Source: Sulfuricurvum sp.
GTDB lineage: Bacteria > Campylobacterota > Campylobacteria > Campylobacterales > Sulfurimonadaceae
DNA: 64,000 nucleotides
Direction of reading: 5' to 3'
Assembly (NCBI GenBank): GCA_030696775.1
Contig: JAUYRN010000005.1
Location: 372,001 to 436,000 of the forward strand
Translations under genes and position numbers: made by a program
In this document: positions 35,682-43,263 of the stretch, one piece after another
Layout: every line of letters starts with the position of its first letter
Numbering within the stretch: position 1 is the first letter of the stretch
The notes under the pieces: generated by a model
Databases searched by the model: none
The model's input: only the letters and a program-made list of their open reading frames with translations
Told to the model about the DNA's origin: nothing

Positions 35682-36143
35682 ATGAAAAAATGGTTACTTA
35701 TCCTCGCACTCTCAGCGGTTTTATATGGAGAAGAAGGGGTAAAGCAAGTTGTTTTCGATCTCAAAACAGGAAATTTGGAAACGTTTGAGAAAAAGGTGTT
35801 GCAGGGAATTGCATTTCATAAGAACCATTATGAAGGAAAGCTCGAAAAACTTGAGGTTGCCGTGGTGATTCATGGGGATGCGTATAAGTTTTTTGTAAAA
35901 GATTTAAAAAATTCACCGTATAAAAACGATCAAAAGTTGGCGCTGGCTCACGATCAACTGAGCAAGAGGATTGCCACTATGGCGGATACCTACGAAGTGG
36001 AATTTTTAATGTGTGAAGCAACGATGAAAACGTTGAAGATTGATAAAAGCAATGTGTATGACTATGTGAAGTTAACACCCAACTCAACTATCGGGCTGAT
36101 TGATAAACAAAGCGAACATTTTACGTATATTCCAATCGATTAA
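35682..36143 (+). CDS. periplasmic DsrE-like protein
   Basis: A 153-residue exported protein: signal peptide KKWLLILALSAVLYGEE, then a DsrE/DsrF-like (COG1416-type) fold with VKQVVFDLKTGNLETFEKKVLQGI, LEVAVVIHGDAYKFFV and VEFLMCEATMKTLKID. The Cys in FLMCEATM occupies the place of the active Cys in DsrE-like sulfur carriers. The start at 35682 has AAAGGA upstream; the frame opens earlier without a ribosome site. It is the first gene of the cluster running to 39303 and probably binds or passes sulfane sulfur in the periplasm. The precise substrate is inference. Confidence 0.78.
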   Translation: MKKWLLILALSAVLYGEEGVKQVVFDLKTGNLETFEKKVLQGIAFHKNHYEGKLEKLEVAVVIHGDAYKFFVKDLKNSPYKNDQKLALAHDQLSKRIATMADTYEVEFLMCEATMKTLKIDKSNVYDYVKLTPNSTIGLIDKQSEHFTYIPID

Positions 36144-36208
36144 TTGCGATTATAAGGGTGTGAATCCTTGACAGTTTAATTTTATTGTTATATTATACAC
36201 ATTAATTA

Positions 36209-36225
36209 GTTATTTAGCTAATAAC
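36209..36225. promoter_or_regulatory. inverted repeat with TTAGCTAA core, second candidate operator
   Basis: GTTATT and AATAAC flank TAGCT, and the site contains the same TTAGCTAA octamer (36214-36221) as the palindrome at 35605-35618. It lies 21 bases before the rhodanese start, overlapping or just downstream of a TATTATAC -10-like box (36191-36198), a position suited to repression. Confidence 0.5.
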
Positions 36226-36245
36226 ATAAATACTTGGAGTTGTGA

Positions 36246-36710
36246 ATGAAAAATATGAAAGTAGCTTTTATGCTTGTAGGTTTATTGGTGGGATCGTCCC
36301 TTATGGCAGGACATGCTGAATCTGAAAAATTAATCGAGAGTGCGAAGCAAGAGGTGGGTGAAATGACCCCAAAAGAGTTAAAGAAGATGATTGATGAGCA
36401 AAAAAAGGTGATCGTTTTGGATGTACGTGAGGAAAATCAGCGTGCTGAAGGTGAGATTTATGCACCAAGTACGCTTGCAATCACACGTGGAAATTTGGAA
36501 TTTGATGTTCTAAATAAAGTTAAAGACAAAAATGCAGTTATTGTGACCTATTGTCGTGGAGGAAGCCGAGGTGCATTGGCAGCGCAAACACTTAAAAGTT
36601 TGGGCTATGTTAATGCAACGTCTCTCAAAGGCGGACTCAAAGGCTGGGCTCAAGAAGGGTATGGTGTAGAGACCGGTCTAGGTGTTACTCTTTTGACCAA
36701 AGAGCAATAA
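36246..36710 (+). CDS. periplasmic rhodanese-domain protein
   Basis: A 154-residue sulfurtransferase with a signal peptide (VAFMLVGLLVGSSLMAG). The rhodanese domain spans about residues 40-145: VIVLDVREENQRAEGEIYAPSTLAI and the active-site loop VTYCRGGSRGALAA, where the persulfide-forming Cys opens CRGGSR. The GGLKGWAQEGYGV motif closes the domain. It probably moves sulfane sulfur (thiosulfate or polysulfide) in the periplasm. It lies in the same direction as the two DsrE-like genes and has its own candidate operator. Confidence 0.9.
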   Translation: MKNMKVAFMLVGLLVGSSLMAGHAESEKLIESAKQEVGEMTPKELKKMIDEQKKVIVLDVREENQRAEGEIYAPSTLAITRGNLEFDVLNKVKDKNAVIVTYCRGGSRGALAAQTLKSLGYVNATSLKGGLKGWAQEGYGVETGLGVTLLTKEQ

Positions 36711-36730
36711 ATACAATAAAGGAATATAAT

Positions 36731-37084
36731 ATGATTACTTTAATTTTAAATCACGACCCTTACGATGGGAGTGATATTACTTATAATGCACTGCGTTTAG
36801 CGAAAAGTTTGCATAAAAGCAGTGAAGTGGTCAATATTTTTTTGATGAACGATGCGGTTGCTTTGGCTCGAAGTATTTGTATAAAGCCTGAAATATATGA
36901 TTTTGACTTACACGATATGGTGAAAAATCTCTACGAACATGGCGTGAGTGTTCGTGCCTGTGGAACGTGTAATGCCCGTTGTGGAATGTATAAAAATACC
37001 CCTTATTTTAGTGAAGAGATTAATTCCTCTATGGAACAGCTTACACAATGGGTAATAGAAAGTAAGCACGTGCTAACGTTTTAA
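36731..37084 (+). CDS. DsrE-family (YchN-like) cytoplasmic sulfur-relay protein
   Basis: A 117-residue protein without a signal peptide. It follows the DsrE/YchN fold: ITLILNHDPYDGSDITYNALRLAKSL, then VVNIFLMNDAVALARS and a Cys-rich motif VRACGTCNARCGM (three cysteines at about residues 77-84). YchN-like proteins carry these at the sulfur-accepting site. An AAAGGA site precedes the ATG. Sitting between a periplasmic rhodanese and DsbD, it may receive sulfur or reducing equivalents on the cytoplasmic side. That is inference. Confidence 0.85.
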   Translation: MITLILNHDPYDGSDITYNALRLAKSLHKSSEVVNIFLMNDAVALARSICIKPEIYDFDLHDMVKNLYEHGVSVRACGTCNARCGMYKNTPYFSEEINSSMEQLTQWVIESKHVLTF

Positions 37085-37129
37085 AAGTTATGCTAAAATA
37101 GTGAATATTTGCAATAAAAAGGTTTAAAT

Positions 37130-38920
37130 ATGCGTTTTTTGTTTTTAATATTTTTTTCTATGGCTCTTTTTGGAGTGAGTTTTCTCCAACCTGAAGAGGC
37201 ATTTAAGCCAAAAATAATAGCAGTAGATGGTGATACGATAGCCGTTGAAATTGAGTTGGGAAATCAGATTTATCTCTACAAAGATAAACTCAAAATTGAA
37301 GATGCTGATGCTCAAGATGGCATTAATTTTACTATCATTGAAACGGCAACAAAAACAGTTGATCATGAGGGAGAGGCAGTTTATGAAACCAATCCTATTA
37401 CAAATATCGACTTAAGTAAAAGTAAAGAGCTCAGCGGAGAGCAAAAAGTTCGTGTTAAGCTCTCCTATCAAGGGTGTTCGTCGGCAGGTTTATGTTATGA
37501 GCCTCAAGAGGCTGTTTTAGATATCATGGTTGATGCGGACAAATTAAATGCATCTGATCCTGCACACCTTAGTGCATTGGCTCTAAGCAAGTCTTCAAAA
37601 GAAGTTGTAACCCCTAAAAATGCATCCGAAACCGATCAAATCGCGAGTGTCATCAAAGGCGGAAGTTTGTGGTTTATCATTATCAGTTTCTTTGGTTTTG
37701 GTCTTCTGCTCTCTTTGACGCCGTGTGTATTTCCTATGATTCCTATTATCTCATCTGTGATTCTTGCGCAGGGTAAGGGAATGGGCGCTAAAAAAGCATT
37801 TTTACTCTCATTAGTCTATGTTTTGTCGATGGCCGTAGCGTATACAATTGCAGGAGTTTTGGCGGGGTTATTTGGGGCTAATTTACAAGCAGCCTTTCAA
37901 ACGCCGTGGATTATTACAGTTTTTGCTCTTGTTTTTGTTCTTTTATCGTTATCAATGTTTGATGTATATGAACTTCAAATTCCGAATTTTATTCAGTCAC
38001 GTATTTCTAAACTCGGCGGTCAGAGAAGCGGAGTCGTTGGTATTGCTATTATGGGATTTTTGTCTGCACTTATTGTTGGACCATGTGTGGCTGCACCGCT
38101 TGCTGGGGCGCTGATTTATATCGGTCAAACAGGGGACGCATTACTGGGTGGGATAGCCTTATTCGCCCTTAGTATCGGGATGGGTGTTCCCTTGCTCATT
38201 GTCGGTACAACTTCGGGTAAATTTATGCCTAAACCCGGAATGTGGATGGATGTTATCAAAGCGATTTTCGGGGTAATGCTTCTTGGTATTGCTATTTGGA
38301 TGATGGGTCGTGTTTTGGATGAAAATACGACGTTACTATTGTGGGGTGGATTAGCGATTTTTGTAGCGATCAATACGGGTGCCCTTGAGCCTTTAGGTGA
38401 GCATCCTTCATGGAGTTCACGTTCGAATGTAAAAGCCCTTGGTTTTCTGATACTTCTGTATGGCATGTCATTGCTTATAGGAGGAATGGCGGGTGCTAAA
38501 AATCTTTTGCATCCTCTAGATCCTTTTTTGACTGTAAAACAAGAAATTTCGGCCCCAGTGAATGCCCATAAAACGTTTGAAAAAATTACTTCTATTGAAG
38601 AACTTGATGCTATTTTGGCAGAAAATAAAGGCAAACGTGTGATGGTCGATTTCTATGCAGACTGGTGTACTGCATGCAAAGAGTTTGAAGAAAAAACTTT
38701 TAGTGATGAATCCGTAAAGAAAAGTATGGATGCATATGTATTGGTACAGGTCGATGTAACTGCCAATGACGATGCTTCCAAAGCCATTACTAAAAAGTAC
38801 GGAATTTTTGGACCACCGGCTATTTTATTTTTTGATGAAAAAGGTCAAAAAATAGAGGATGCAACCATTGTTGGTTTTAAAGAGCCAAAAGAATTTCTAA
38901 CCCATTTAGGAGGAATATAA
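37130..38920 (+). CDS. dsbD: thiol:disulfide interchange protein DsbD
   Basis: A 596-residue electron conduit across the inner membrane. It has a signal peptide and a periplasmic alpha domain (about residues 20-140) with the Cys pair in SYQGCSSAGLCYEPQ. The eight-helix membrane domain (about 180-465) has its redox cysteines in SLTPCVFPMIP and GPCVAAPLAGALIYIGQ. The C-terminal thioredoxin-like gamma domain (about 490-596) carries DFYADWCTACKEFE. It moves reducing power from cytoplasmic thioredoxin to periplasmic partners such as the adjacent thioredoxin-like protein. The stop shares one base with the next ATG. All three redox pairs are present, so it should be functional. Confidence 0.95.
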   Translation: MRFLFLIFFSMALFGVSFLQPEEAFKPKIIAVDGDTIAVEIELGNQIYLYKDKLKIEDADAQDGINFTIIETATKTVDHEGEAVYETNPITNIDLSKSKELSGEQKVRVKLSYQGCSSAGLCYEPQEAVLDIMVDADKLNASDPAHLSALALSKSSKEVVTPKNASETDQIASVIKGGSLWFIIISFFGFGLLLSLTPCVFPMIPIISSVILAQGKGMGAKKAFLLSLVYVLSMAVAYTIAGVLAGLFGANLQAAFQTPWIITVFALVFVLLSLSMFDVYELQIPNFIQSRISKLGGQRSGVVGIAIMGFLSALIVGPCVAAPLAGALIYIGQTGDALLGGIALFALSIGMGVPLLIVGTTSGKFMPKPGMWMDVIKAIFGVMLLGIAIWMMGRVLDENTTLLLWGGLAIFVAINTGALEPLGEHPSWSSRSNVKALGFLILLYGMSLLIGGMAGAKNLLHPLDPFLTVKQEISAPVNAHKTFEKITSIEELDAILAENKGKRVMVDFYADWCTACKEFEEKTFSDESVKKSMDAYVLVQVDVTANDDASKAITKKYGIFGPPAILFFDEKGQKIEDATIVGFKEPKEFLTHLGGI

Positions 38921-39303
38921 TGAATAAAACAATAGTAGCCTTGGCTCTCATGGTATCGTACGCGTCTGCGCAGATTAATTGGGCACCATCGTATGACGTA
39001 GCATTAATAAAAGCTGTAAAAGAGAAGAAAAATGTGATGGTAATGCTTTCCAAAGAGGGATGCCCAGCATGCGAATATATGGAAAATAATGTTTTTGAGG
39101 AACAAGTGATTGAGGAGACTATTAATAAAAATTTTGTTCCAGTCCATCTTGACATTCACAAAGACAAAATTCCCTCAGACTTAGGGTACATTGGAACTCC
39201 GACATTTCATTTCATTAATGCCAAAGGTGAGAAATTGAAACGTTATGATGGAGGAGCAAATATTCCAACATTTATGGGGATTTTAAATAGCGTTAAAAAA
39301 TAG
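38920..39303 (+). CDS. periplasmic thioredoxin-like protein (SoxW-like)
   Basis: A 127-residue exported thioredoxin-fold protein: signal peptide ending VSYASAQ, active site KEGCPACEYME, and the cis-Pro region LGYIGTPTFHF. It is fused translationally to dsbD (TAATG), so DsbD probably keeps it reduced. Proteins of this sort (SoxW) accompany sulfur-oxidation genes and reduce disulfides or persulfides on sulfur-carrier proteins. It ends the sulfur-trafficking operon and faces the lpxB operon. Confidence 0.88.
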   Translation: MNKTIVALALMVSYASAQINWAPSYDVALIKAVKEKKNVMVMLSKEGCPACEYMENNVFEEQVIEETINKNFVPVHLDIHKDKIPSDLGYIGTPTFHFINAKGEKLKRYDGGANIPTFMGILNSVKK

Positions 39304-39311
39304 GGAAAATT

Positions 39312-39842
39312 TTACTTCTTCCCCTCAACAAGTTTCTCTAAAATATAAAGCTGCAATTCTTTATTTGGTATCTCTTTATCAAGTGCTTCAGAATAGATAT
39401 TTGCTACTTCGCTAGCATGTATTTCATAGTTAAAATGGGGAAAATGATTTTCCCATCCGCGTTTAAGAATTTTATGCGCTACAGCGTCGATAAGAAACTC
39501 TTTAAAAATAGCGTACATTGCAAAAAACATTCCCGTAAACAATACCGCCATTATGATGAGTAAGTGACAGTTGATTTTGACCAGCTCGGCGTGAAAGACT
39601 GCGGCAGGAGGAAGCATTATCATGTGCCATAAAATGATGAAAACAATATAACTTTTTCCGACACTAAAACGAAATCCGGGAATATTGCCTTCGAGTTTTA
39701 GACCATCTTGATACATTTTATTGGTTCTCAGTAAATCACGAAAAAGCATTGGTGAATCAGAAAGGGTAAAAACGTAGGGGATGATTTTCTCATCAACGAT
39801 ACGATTTGAGTAGGTTTTAGCCCATGAAAAAAGTCTAAGCAT
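39312..39842 (-). CDS. hypothetical membrane protein downstream of lpxB
   Basis: A 176-residue protein with two hydrophobic segments in the middle (SYIVFIILWHMIMLPPAAVF and HLLIIMAVLFTGMFFAMYAIF) between a basic N-terminal half and an acidic C-terminal domain (SEVANIYSEALDKEIPNKEL). I do not recognise a family. It overlaps the lpxB end by 8 bases, so it is translated with lpxB; a role at the inner membrane near lipid A assembly is only suggested by that position. Confidence 0.75.
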   Translation of the reverse strand: MLRLFSWAKTYSNRIVDEKIIPYVFTLSDSPMLFRDLLRTNKMYQDGLKLEGNIPGFRFSVGKSYIVFIILWHMIMLPPAAVFHAELVKINCHLLIIMAVLFTGMFFAMYAIFKEFLIDAVAHKILKRGWENHFPHFNYEIHASEVANIYSEALDKEIPNKELQLYILEKLVEGKK

Positions 39843-40884
39843 TGGTTTCCTTGATTATTTTACTTACGCGCGCCGCACTACCATGTTGTAACAGAGCTCG
39901 AAGTGCACCCGCGTCATTGAAAAATTTTTCTCTATCCATTTGAATATAGCTATTATACAGGTTTTCTACCGTTACATCGTTTTGAATAAATTCAGGATGG
40001 AGAGGTTTCCCATATTGGTGCATAAATAAAAGATTTCCAAGCCCTGCAAATTCTAATTTTATCAAAGCACATCCGATGATATAATCAAGTTTTTTGGCAA
40101 TATAGACTAAAGCAAAGGGTGTTTTAATAAGGCATGCTTCGAGTGTCGCTGTTCCGCTACAGATGAATGCAAAATCCGATTGAGCAAGGGTAGTATGTGC
40201 ATCATGAGTAATGGTAAAATTAGCCGTGTCACCATACAGTTCTTCTATTTTTTCCAGTGTAAAGTGAGAGGGAATAACCAGCATGGCTGTACACTCTATT
40301 CGAGCACGCACCTCTTTGAAAATCCCCATTAGTTTTTTGATTTCACCGGGACGGCTTCCAGGCATAAATGTGATAATGCCCGTAGGCTCAAGTGAACTTT
40401 TTTGCACCGTTATTTCATCGAGTAACGGATGACCGACATATTCGATAGGGGCAAGAGGCGAATAGTATGAGGGCTCGAACGGAAGGATAGAGCATAATTT
40501 GGTGATGGTTTTTTCTAATACAGGGATGCGCTTTTTCTTCCAAGCCCATGCTTGGGGGAGAATATAGTAGATAATTTCTTTGGTAGGATAGCGCTTACGA
40601 ATCGCTTTGGCTAATGGTAAATTAAATCCTGAAGAGTCTATCAGCAACACTTTATCGGCATTCTGTGCAAGTTCTACCATTTCATCTTTCAGACGAAAGA
40701 AGAAGGGAAGCTTGGTAAGGGCATCTACAAATCCCATAATAGCGGTTGAGCGTAAATCGACAATGCTGTCTCCCAATGAAGCATCGAAAATTCCACTAAG
40801 TTCGACATCATTTTCAAGCTCTTTTATGAGATATCGCAGGTGAACATTGGCTGAGTGCTCGAGCGCAGATACAAGTAATTTCAT
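39835..40884 (-). CDS. lpxB: lipid-A-disaccharide synthase
   Basis: A 349-residue glycosyltransferase (GT19) that joins UDP-diacylglucosamine and lipid X. Recognisable parts: DSSGFNLPLAKAIRKRYP, the highly characteristic YYILPQAWAWKKKRIPVLEKTI, LPFEPSYYS, IEYVGHPLLDE, ITFMPGSRPGEIKKL and FAFICSGTATLEACLIKTPFALVY. The protein starts MKLLVSALEHSAN, where E. coli has the AGEASGD motif. At 349 residues it is a little shorter than the E. coli enzyme, in line with epsilon homologues. Its start overlaps the cytochrome c gene stop by 4 bases. Confidence 0.94.
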   Translation of the reverse strand: MKLLVSALEHSANVHLRYLIKELENDVELSGIFDASLGDSIVDLRSTAIMGFVDALTKLPFFFRLKDEMVELAQNADKVLLIDSSGFNLPLAKAIRKRYPTKEIIYYILPQAWAWKKKRIPVLEKTITKLCSILPFEPSYYSPLAPIEYVGHPLLDEITVQKSSLEPTGIITFMPGSRPGEIKKLMGIFKEVRARIECTAMLVIPSHFTLEKIEELYGDTANFTITHDAHTTLAQSDFAFICSGTATLEACLIKTPFALVYIAKKLDYIIGCALIKLEFAGLGNLLFMHQYGKPLHPEFIQNDVTVENLYNSYIQMDREKFFNDAGALRALLQHGSAARVSKIIKETNA

Positions 40885-41240
40885 GATCCTCCATCTCCTT
40901 TAATATTGAAATCTCTTTTGGCTGGAATCGATCCTTCTTTAAATTCAGAAAAGAATGTGGTCAGCGCGTCTATTTGTGTATCACTAAGCGCAATTGCAAA
41001 AGGGATCATCATTTGGGACAATTGGGTTGTACCTTGCTTGGCTCGGTATCCTTTGAGTTTAGCCATCAAAAAGGGTTTGCGTCGAAAAGCAAGTGCGGGG
41101 TATTGACCTGAGCCTGATGCAGAGATACCATGGCATCCATTGCATCCCTTTTCAAAATAAAGTTTTTTTCCCTGATCGTAGGCTGAGGGTGCTGCAAAGA
41201 GCGCGATTGTACTTACAAAAAGTAAAATAAATAAGCGCAC
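40881..41240 (-). CDS. small class I c-type cytochrome
   Basis: A 119-residue exported monohaem cytochrome: signal peptide LFILLFVSTIALFAAP, haem motif CNGCHG (about residues 33-38) and a distal methionine in the QMMIPFAIALSDTQI region. Cytochrome_CBB3-like length. It is probably an electron carrier between periplasmic oxidation reactions and a terminal oxidase. Its stop overlaps lpxB by 4 bases, an odd functional pairing, and a structured region lies upstream. Confidence 0.88.
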   Translation of the reverse strand: MRLFILLFVSTIALFAAPSAYDQGKKLYFEKGCNGCHGISASGSGQYPALAFRRKPFLMAKLKGYRAKQGTTQLSQMMIPFAIALSDTQIDALTTFFSEFKEGSIPAKRDFNIKGDGGS

Positions 41241-41339
41241 ATTTCCCCTTTTTAAACCTTCATAGATTACAATATCGTTATTATAACTGACCTTACATGC
41301 TTTTACAAAAATGGGGGTGTATAGATATCTCTAAAATTC

Positions 41340-41496
41340 TCAAAAACAACGTTTTTGAAGCTTTATGGGATTGCAAAGGTGAAAAGCGTGCGAAAAAGCC
41401 AATTGATTGGCTTTTATAGCTTTGGAACCAAAGGCTATATACGACAGTATAGCCGAAGGAGTCCTTGCCACTAAAACGGATGTGTTCGTTTTAGTG
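41340..41496. other. structured intergenic region with four consecutive hairpins
   Basis: The 286 bases between the cytochrome c gene and the next plus-strand gene hold four hairpins: 41340-41358 (8-bp stem, loop AAC), 41394-41415 (10-bp stem AAAAGCCAAT, followed on the plus strand by a short AT stretch), 41433-41454 (7-bp stem GGCTATA, loop TACGACAG) and 41469-41496 (10-bp stem CACTAAAACG, loop GATGTGTT). The last matches the hairpin at 21589-21618 with compensatory changes. They lie in the leader of the dihydroorotase-like gene on the plus strand. I recognise no known riboswitch. Confidence 0.5.
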
Positions 41497-41526
41497 TTAT
41501 GATCAGATAACAACACAGGAGCAACC

Positions 41527-42744
41527 ATGGTTATTACAAATGCACTCATTTGTGATGCAGATTCAGAACGTTTAGGTGATGTTAGAATACACGATGGTAT
41601 GATTGTTGAGATTGGTAACTCATTAAGCGATGATGAGATGATTGAGGGAGCAGGATGTTATCTTCTTCCTGGGTTAGTCGATACAAATGTTTCTCTTAAA
41701 GATGGACATCTTAATGGTAAAAATCTTGTTTCTCTTGCACGTTATGCACTTGCAGGTGGAGTCAGTACGGTTATTCTCAACAGTGATCTAAACCCACGTA
41801 TTGATAACGAAATTACCTTGGAATTTGTCCATCAGCATCGACGTACAAAAGAGGGGGCAACTATCGAGTGCAGTATCAGTGCTCTCAACGATGCAGGTGC
41901 TCTTAGCAATATTGCTATTTTGCTAAAAAATGGAGCACTTTCGGTATCTACATCAACACTATGTGATTATAATCTTATTAGCCGCATTGCCCAATATCTC
42001 CAAATGACCCATAAACCTCTGTTTTATAAAGCTGTCGATAAAAGCCTTTTTGAAAGCGGTGTGATGGCAGATGGCTCTGTAGCTGCCAGCTTGGGACTGA
42101 GTGGTATTTCTCCACTTTCTGAGATCGTTCATGTGGCATCAATGATCGAAGTGGCACGTCATTTTGAAATAAAAATCATTTTTAAAAGCATTACTGAACC
42201 TAGAAGTGTTGAATTGATTGCACAAGCGAGAATATCTGGAATTGATGTGGAGTGTGAAGTAGGTTTGCACCATTTATTGAAAAATGACTCAGCGTGCAAG
42301 GGATATGACTCGGATGCAAAAATCAATCCTCCTTTGGTGAGTGAAGAAAAACGAGCATTCTTAATTCGTTCCCTACAAGAAGGAAATATTCACTCTCTAA
42401 GCGCTTTACATCAGCCAAATTCTGATATTCATAAAGACATTACGTTTAATGATGCCAGTTTCGGAACTACCTCGATCGGAGAGTATTTACCGCTGTGCTA
42501 TACTCACCTCATTAAAAATAAAATTATTACGATGAGTCGTCTCATAGAATTAGCATCTAAAAATCCTGCACAGAGTATTGGGATGAGTAAAGGGACAATT
42601 AAAGTGGGATTGACTGCGGATTTAATTCTGTTTAATCCCAATGAGGTGACACGGGTGATCCACCATCACTCATTGTATAAAAACGAGAGCCTAGAAGGTA
42701 AAGTAATGATGGCCATTCAAGGTGATGAGGTAACACGGTTTTAA
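41527..42744 (+). CDS. dihydroorotase homologue, catalytically inactive (PyrX-like)
   Basis: A 405-residue amidohydrolase-superfamily protein with the dihydroorotase plan: ITNALICDADSERLGDVRIHDGMIVEIG start, GCYLLPGLVD before the first metal site, and a C-terminal KNPAQSIGMSKGTIKVGLTADLILFNP. The metal ligands are missing: D-x-H-x-H-x-R is DTNVSLK and the TDHAPH motif is SALHQPN. It should therefore be a non-catalytic partner, as PyrX/PyrC' is for aspartate transcarbamoylase in pseudomonads and others. No pyrB is in this window. GGAG precedes the start at 41518-41521. A separate active pyrC is expected elsewhere. Confidence 0.88.
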   Translation: MVITNALICDADSERLGDVRIHDGMIVEIGNSLSDDEMIEGAGCYLLPGLVDTNVSLKDGHLNGKNLVSLARYALAGGVSTVILNSDLNPRIDNEITLEFVHQHRRTKEGATIECSISALNDAGALSNIAILLKNGALSVSTSTLCDYNLISRIAQYLQMTHKPLFYKAVDKSLFESGVMADGSVAASLGLSGISPLSEIVHVASMIEVARHFEIKIIFKSITEPRSVELIAQARISGIDVECEVGLHHLLKNDSACKGYDSDAKINPPLVSEEKRAFLIRSLQEGNIHSLSALHQPNSDIHKDITFNDASFGTTSIGEYLPLCYTHLIKNKIITMSRLIELASKNPAQSIGMSKGTIKVGLTADLILFNPNEVTRVIHHHSLYKNESLEGKVMMAIQGDEVTRF

Positions 42745-43040
42745 AGTGACTTAGCATTCCTAAACTCAGAAATCTCAGCTTCGACCATCTCATCGATCAT
42801 AATAGTGTAAAGCTTGGTGAGAAGATTGGGTGAAACCCCAAATTCCATTGCCCGCATTCGAACTCGGTCCATGACTGCTTCCATTCTCTCTTCCCCTTTG
42901 ATCTCATCTATGGAGTGTTTAAACTTGGCCGCTTGTTTGACATACGCATTGCGTGCGGCAATAAACTCAACAATTTGATCATCTACAGCATCAATACAGT
43001 TTCGAAGTTCTTCCAAGCTTTTGCAATCTACTGTTTTCAT
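42741..43040 (-). CDS. chorismate mutase-like protein
   Basis: A 99-residue all-helical AroQ-type protein: SLEELRNCIDAVDDQIVEFIAARNAYVKQAAKFKHS contains the R-x-x-I-D-x-x-D-x-x-I/L pattern and the following R and K, while the later helices (RMEAVMDRVRMRAMEFGVSPNLLTKLYTIMIDEMVEAE) match PchB-like chorismate mutase/isochorismate pyruvate-lyases. It probably acts in phenylalanine/tyrosine synthesis. The ATG at 43040 follows AAGGA by 8 bases; the ATG at 43049 is too close to that site. It faces the dihydroorotase-like gene with a 4-base overlap of the stops. Confidence 0.82.
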   Translation of the reverse strand: MKTVDCKSLEELRNCIDAVDDQIVEFIAARNAYVKQAAKFKHSIDEIKGEERMEAVMDRVRMRAMEFGVSPNLLTKLYTIMIDEMVEAEISEFRNAKSL

Positions 43041-43263
43041 AAGTAACATCCTTATAAATTATTATTCTTATATGATAGCATTATAACAATAAAAATACTC
43101 AAAAAAGCCATCATATTAGGAATTATTACAAAAATATCACATTGATTTATATAATAAACTCTTATTATCACTTTTTAGACTCATTTTATATAATCTTATA
43201 ATACTTTAAGGATTCTGAGAATAATATGTTTGCACTTTAAAGAGTAATAGGAGAATCAGACCC

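Noticed and set aside
41340-41549. Minus-strand open frame over the intergenic hairpins
   Set aside because: Composition is not protein-like, it spans hairpins and runs into the next gene on the opposite strand.
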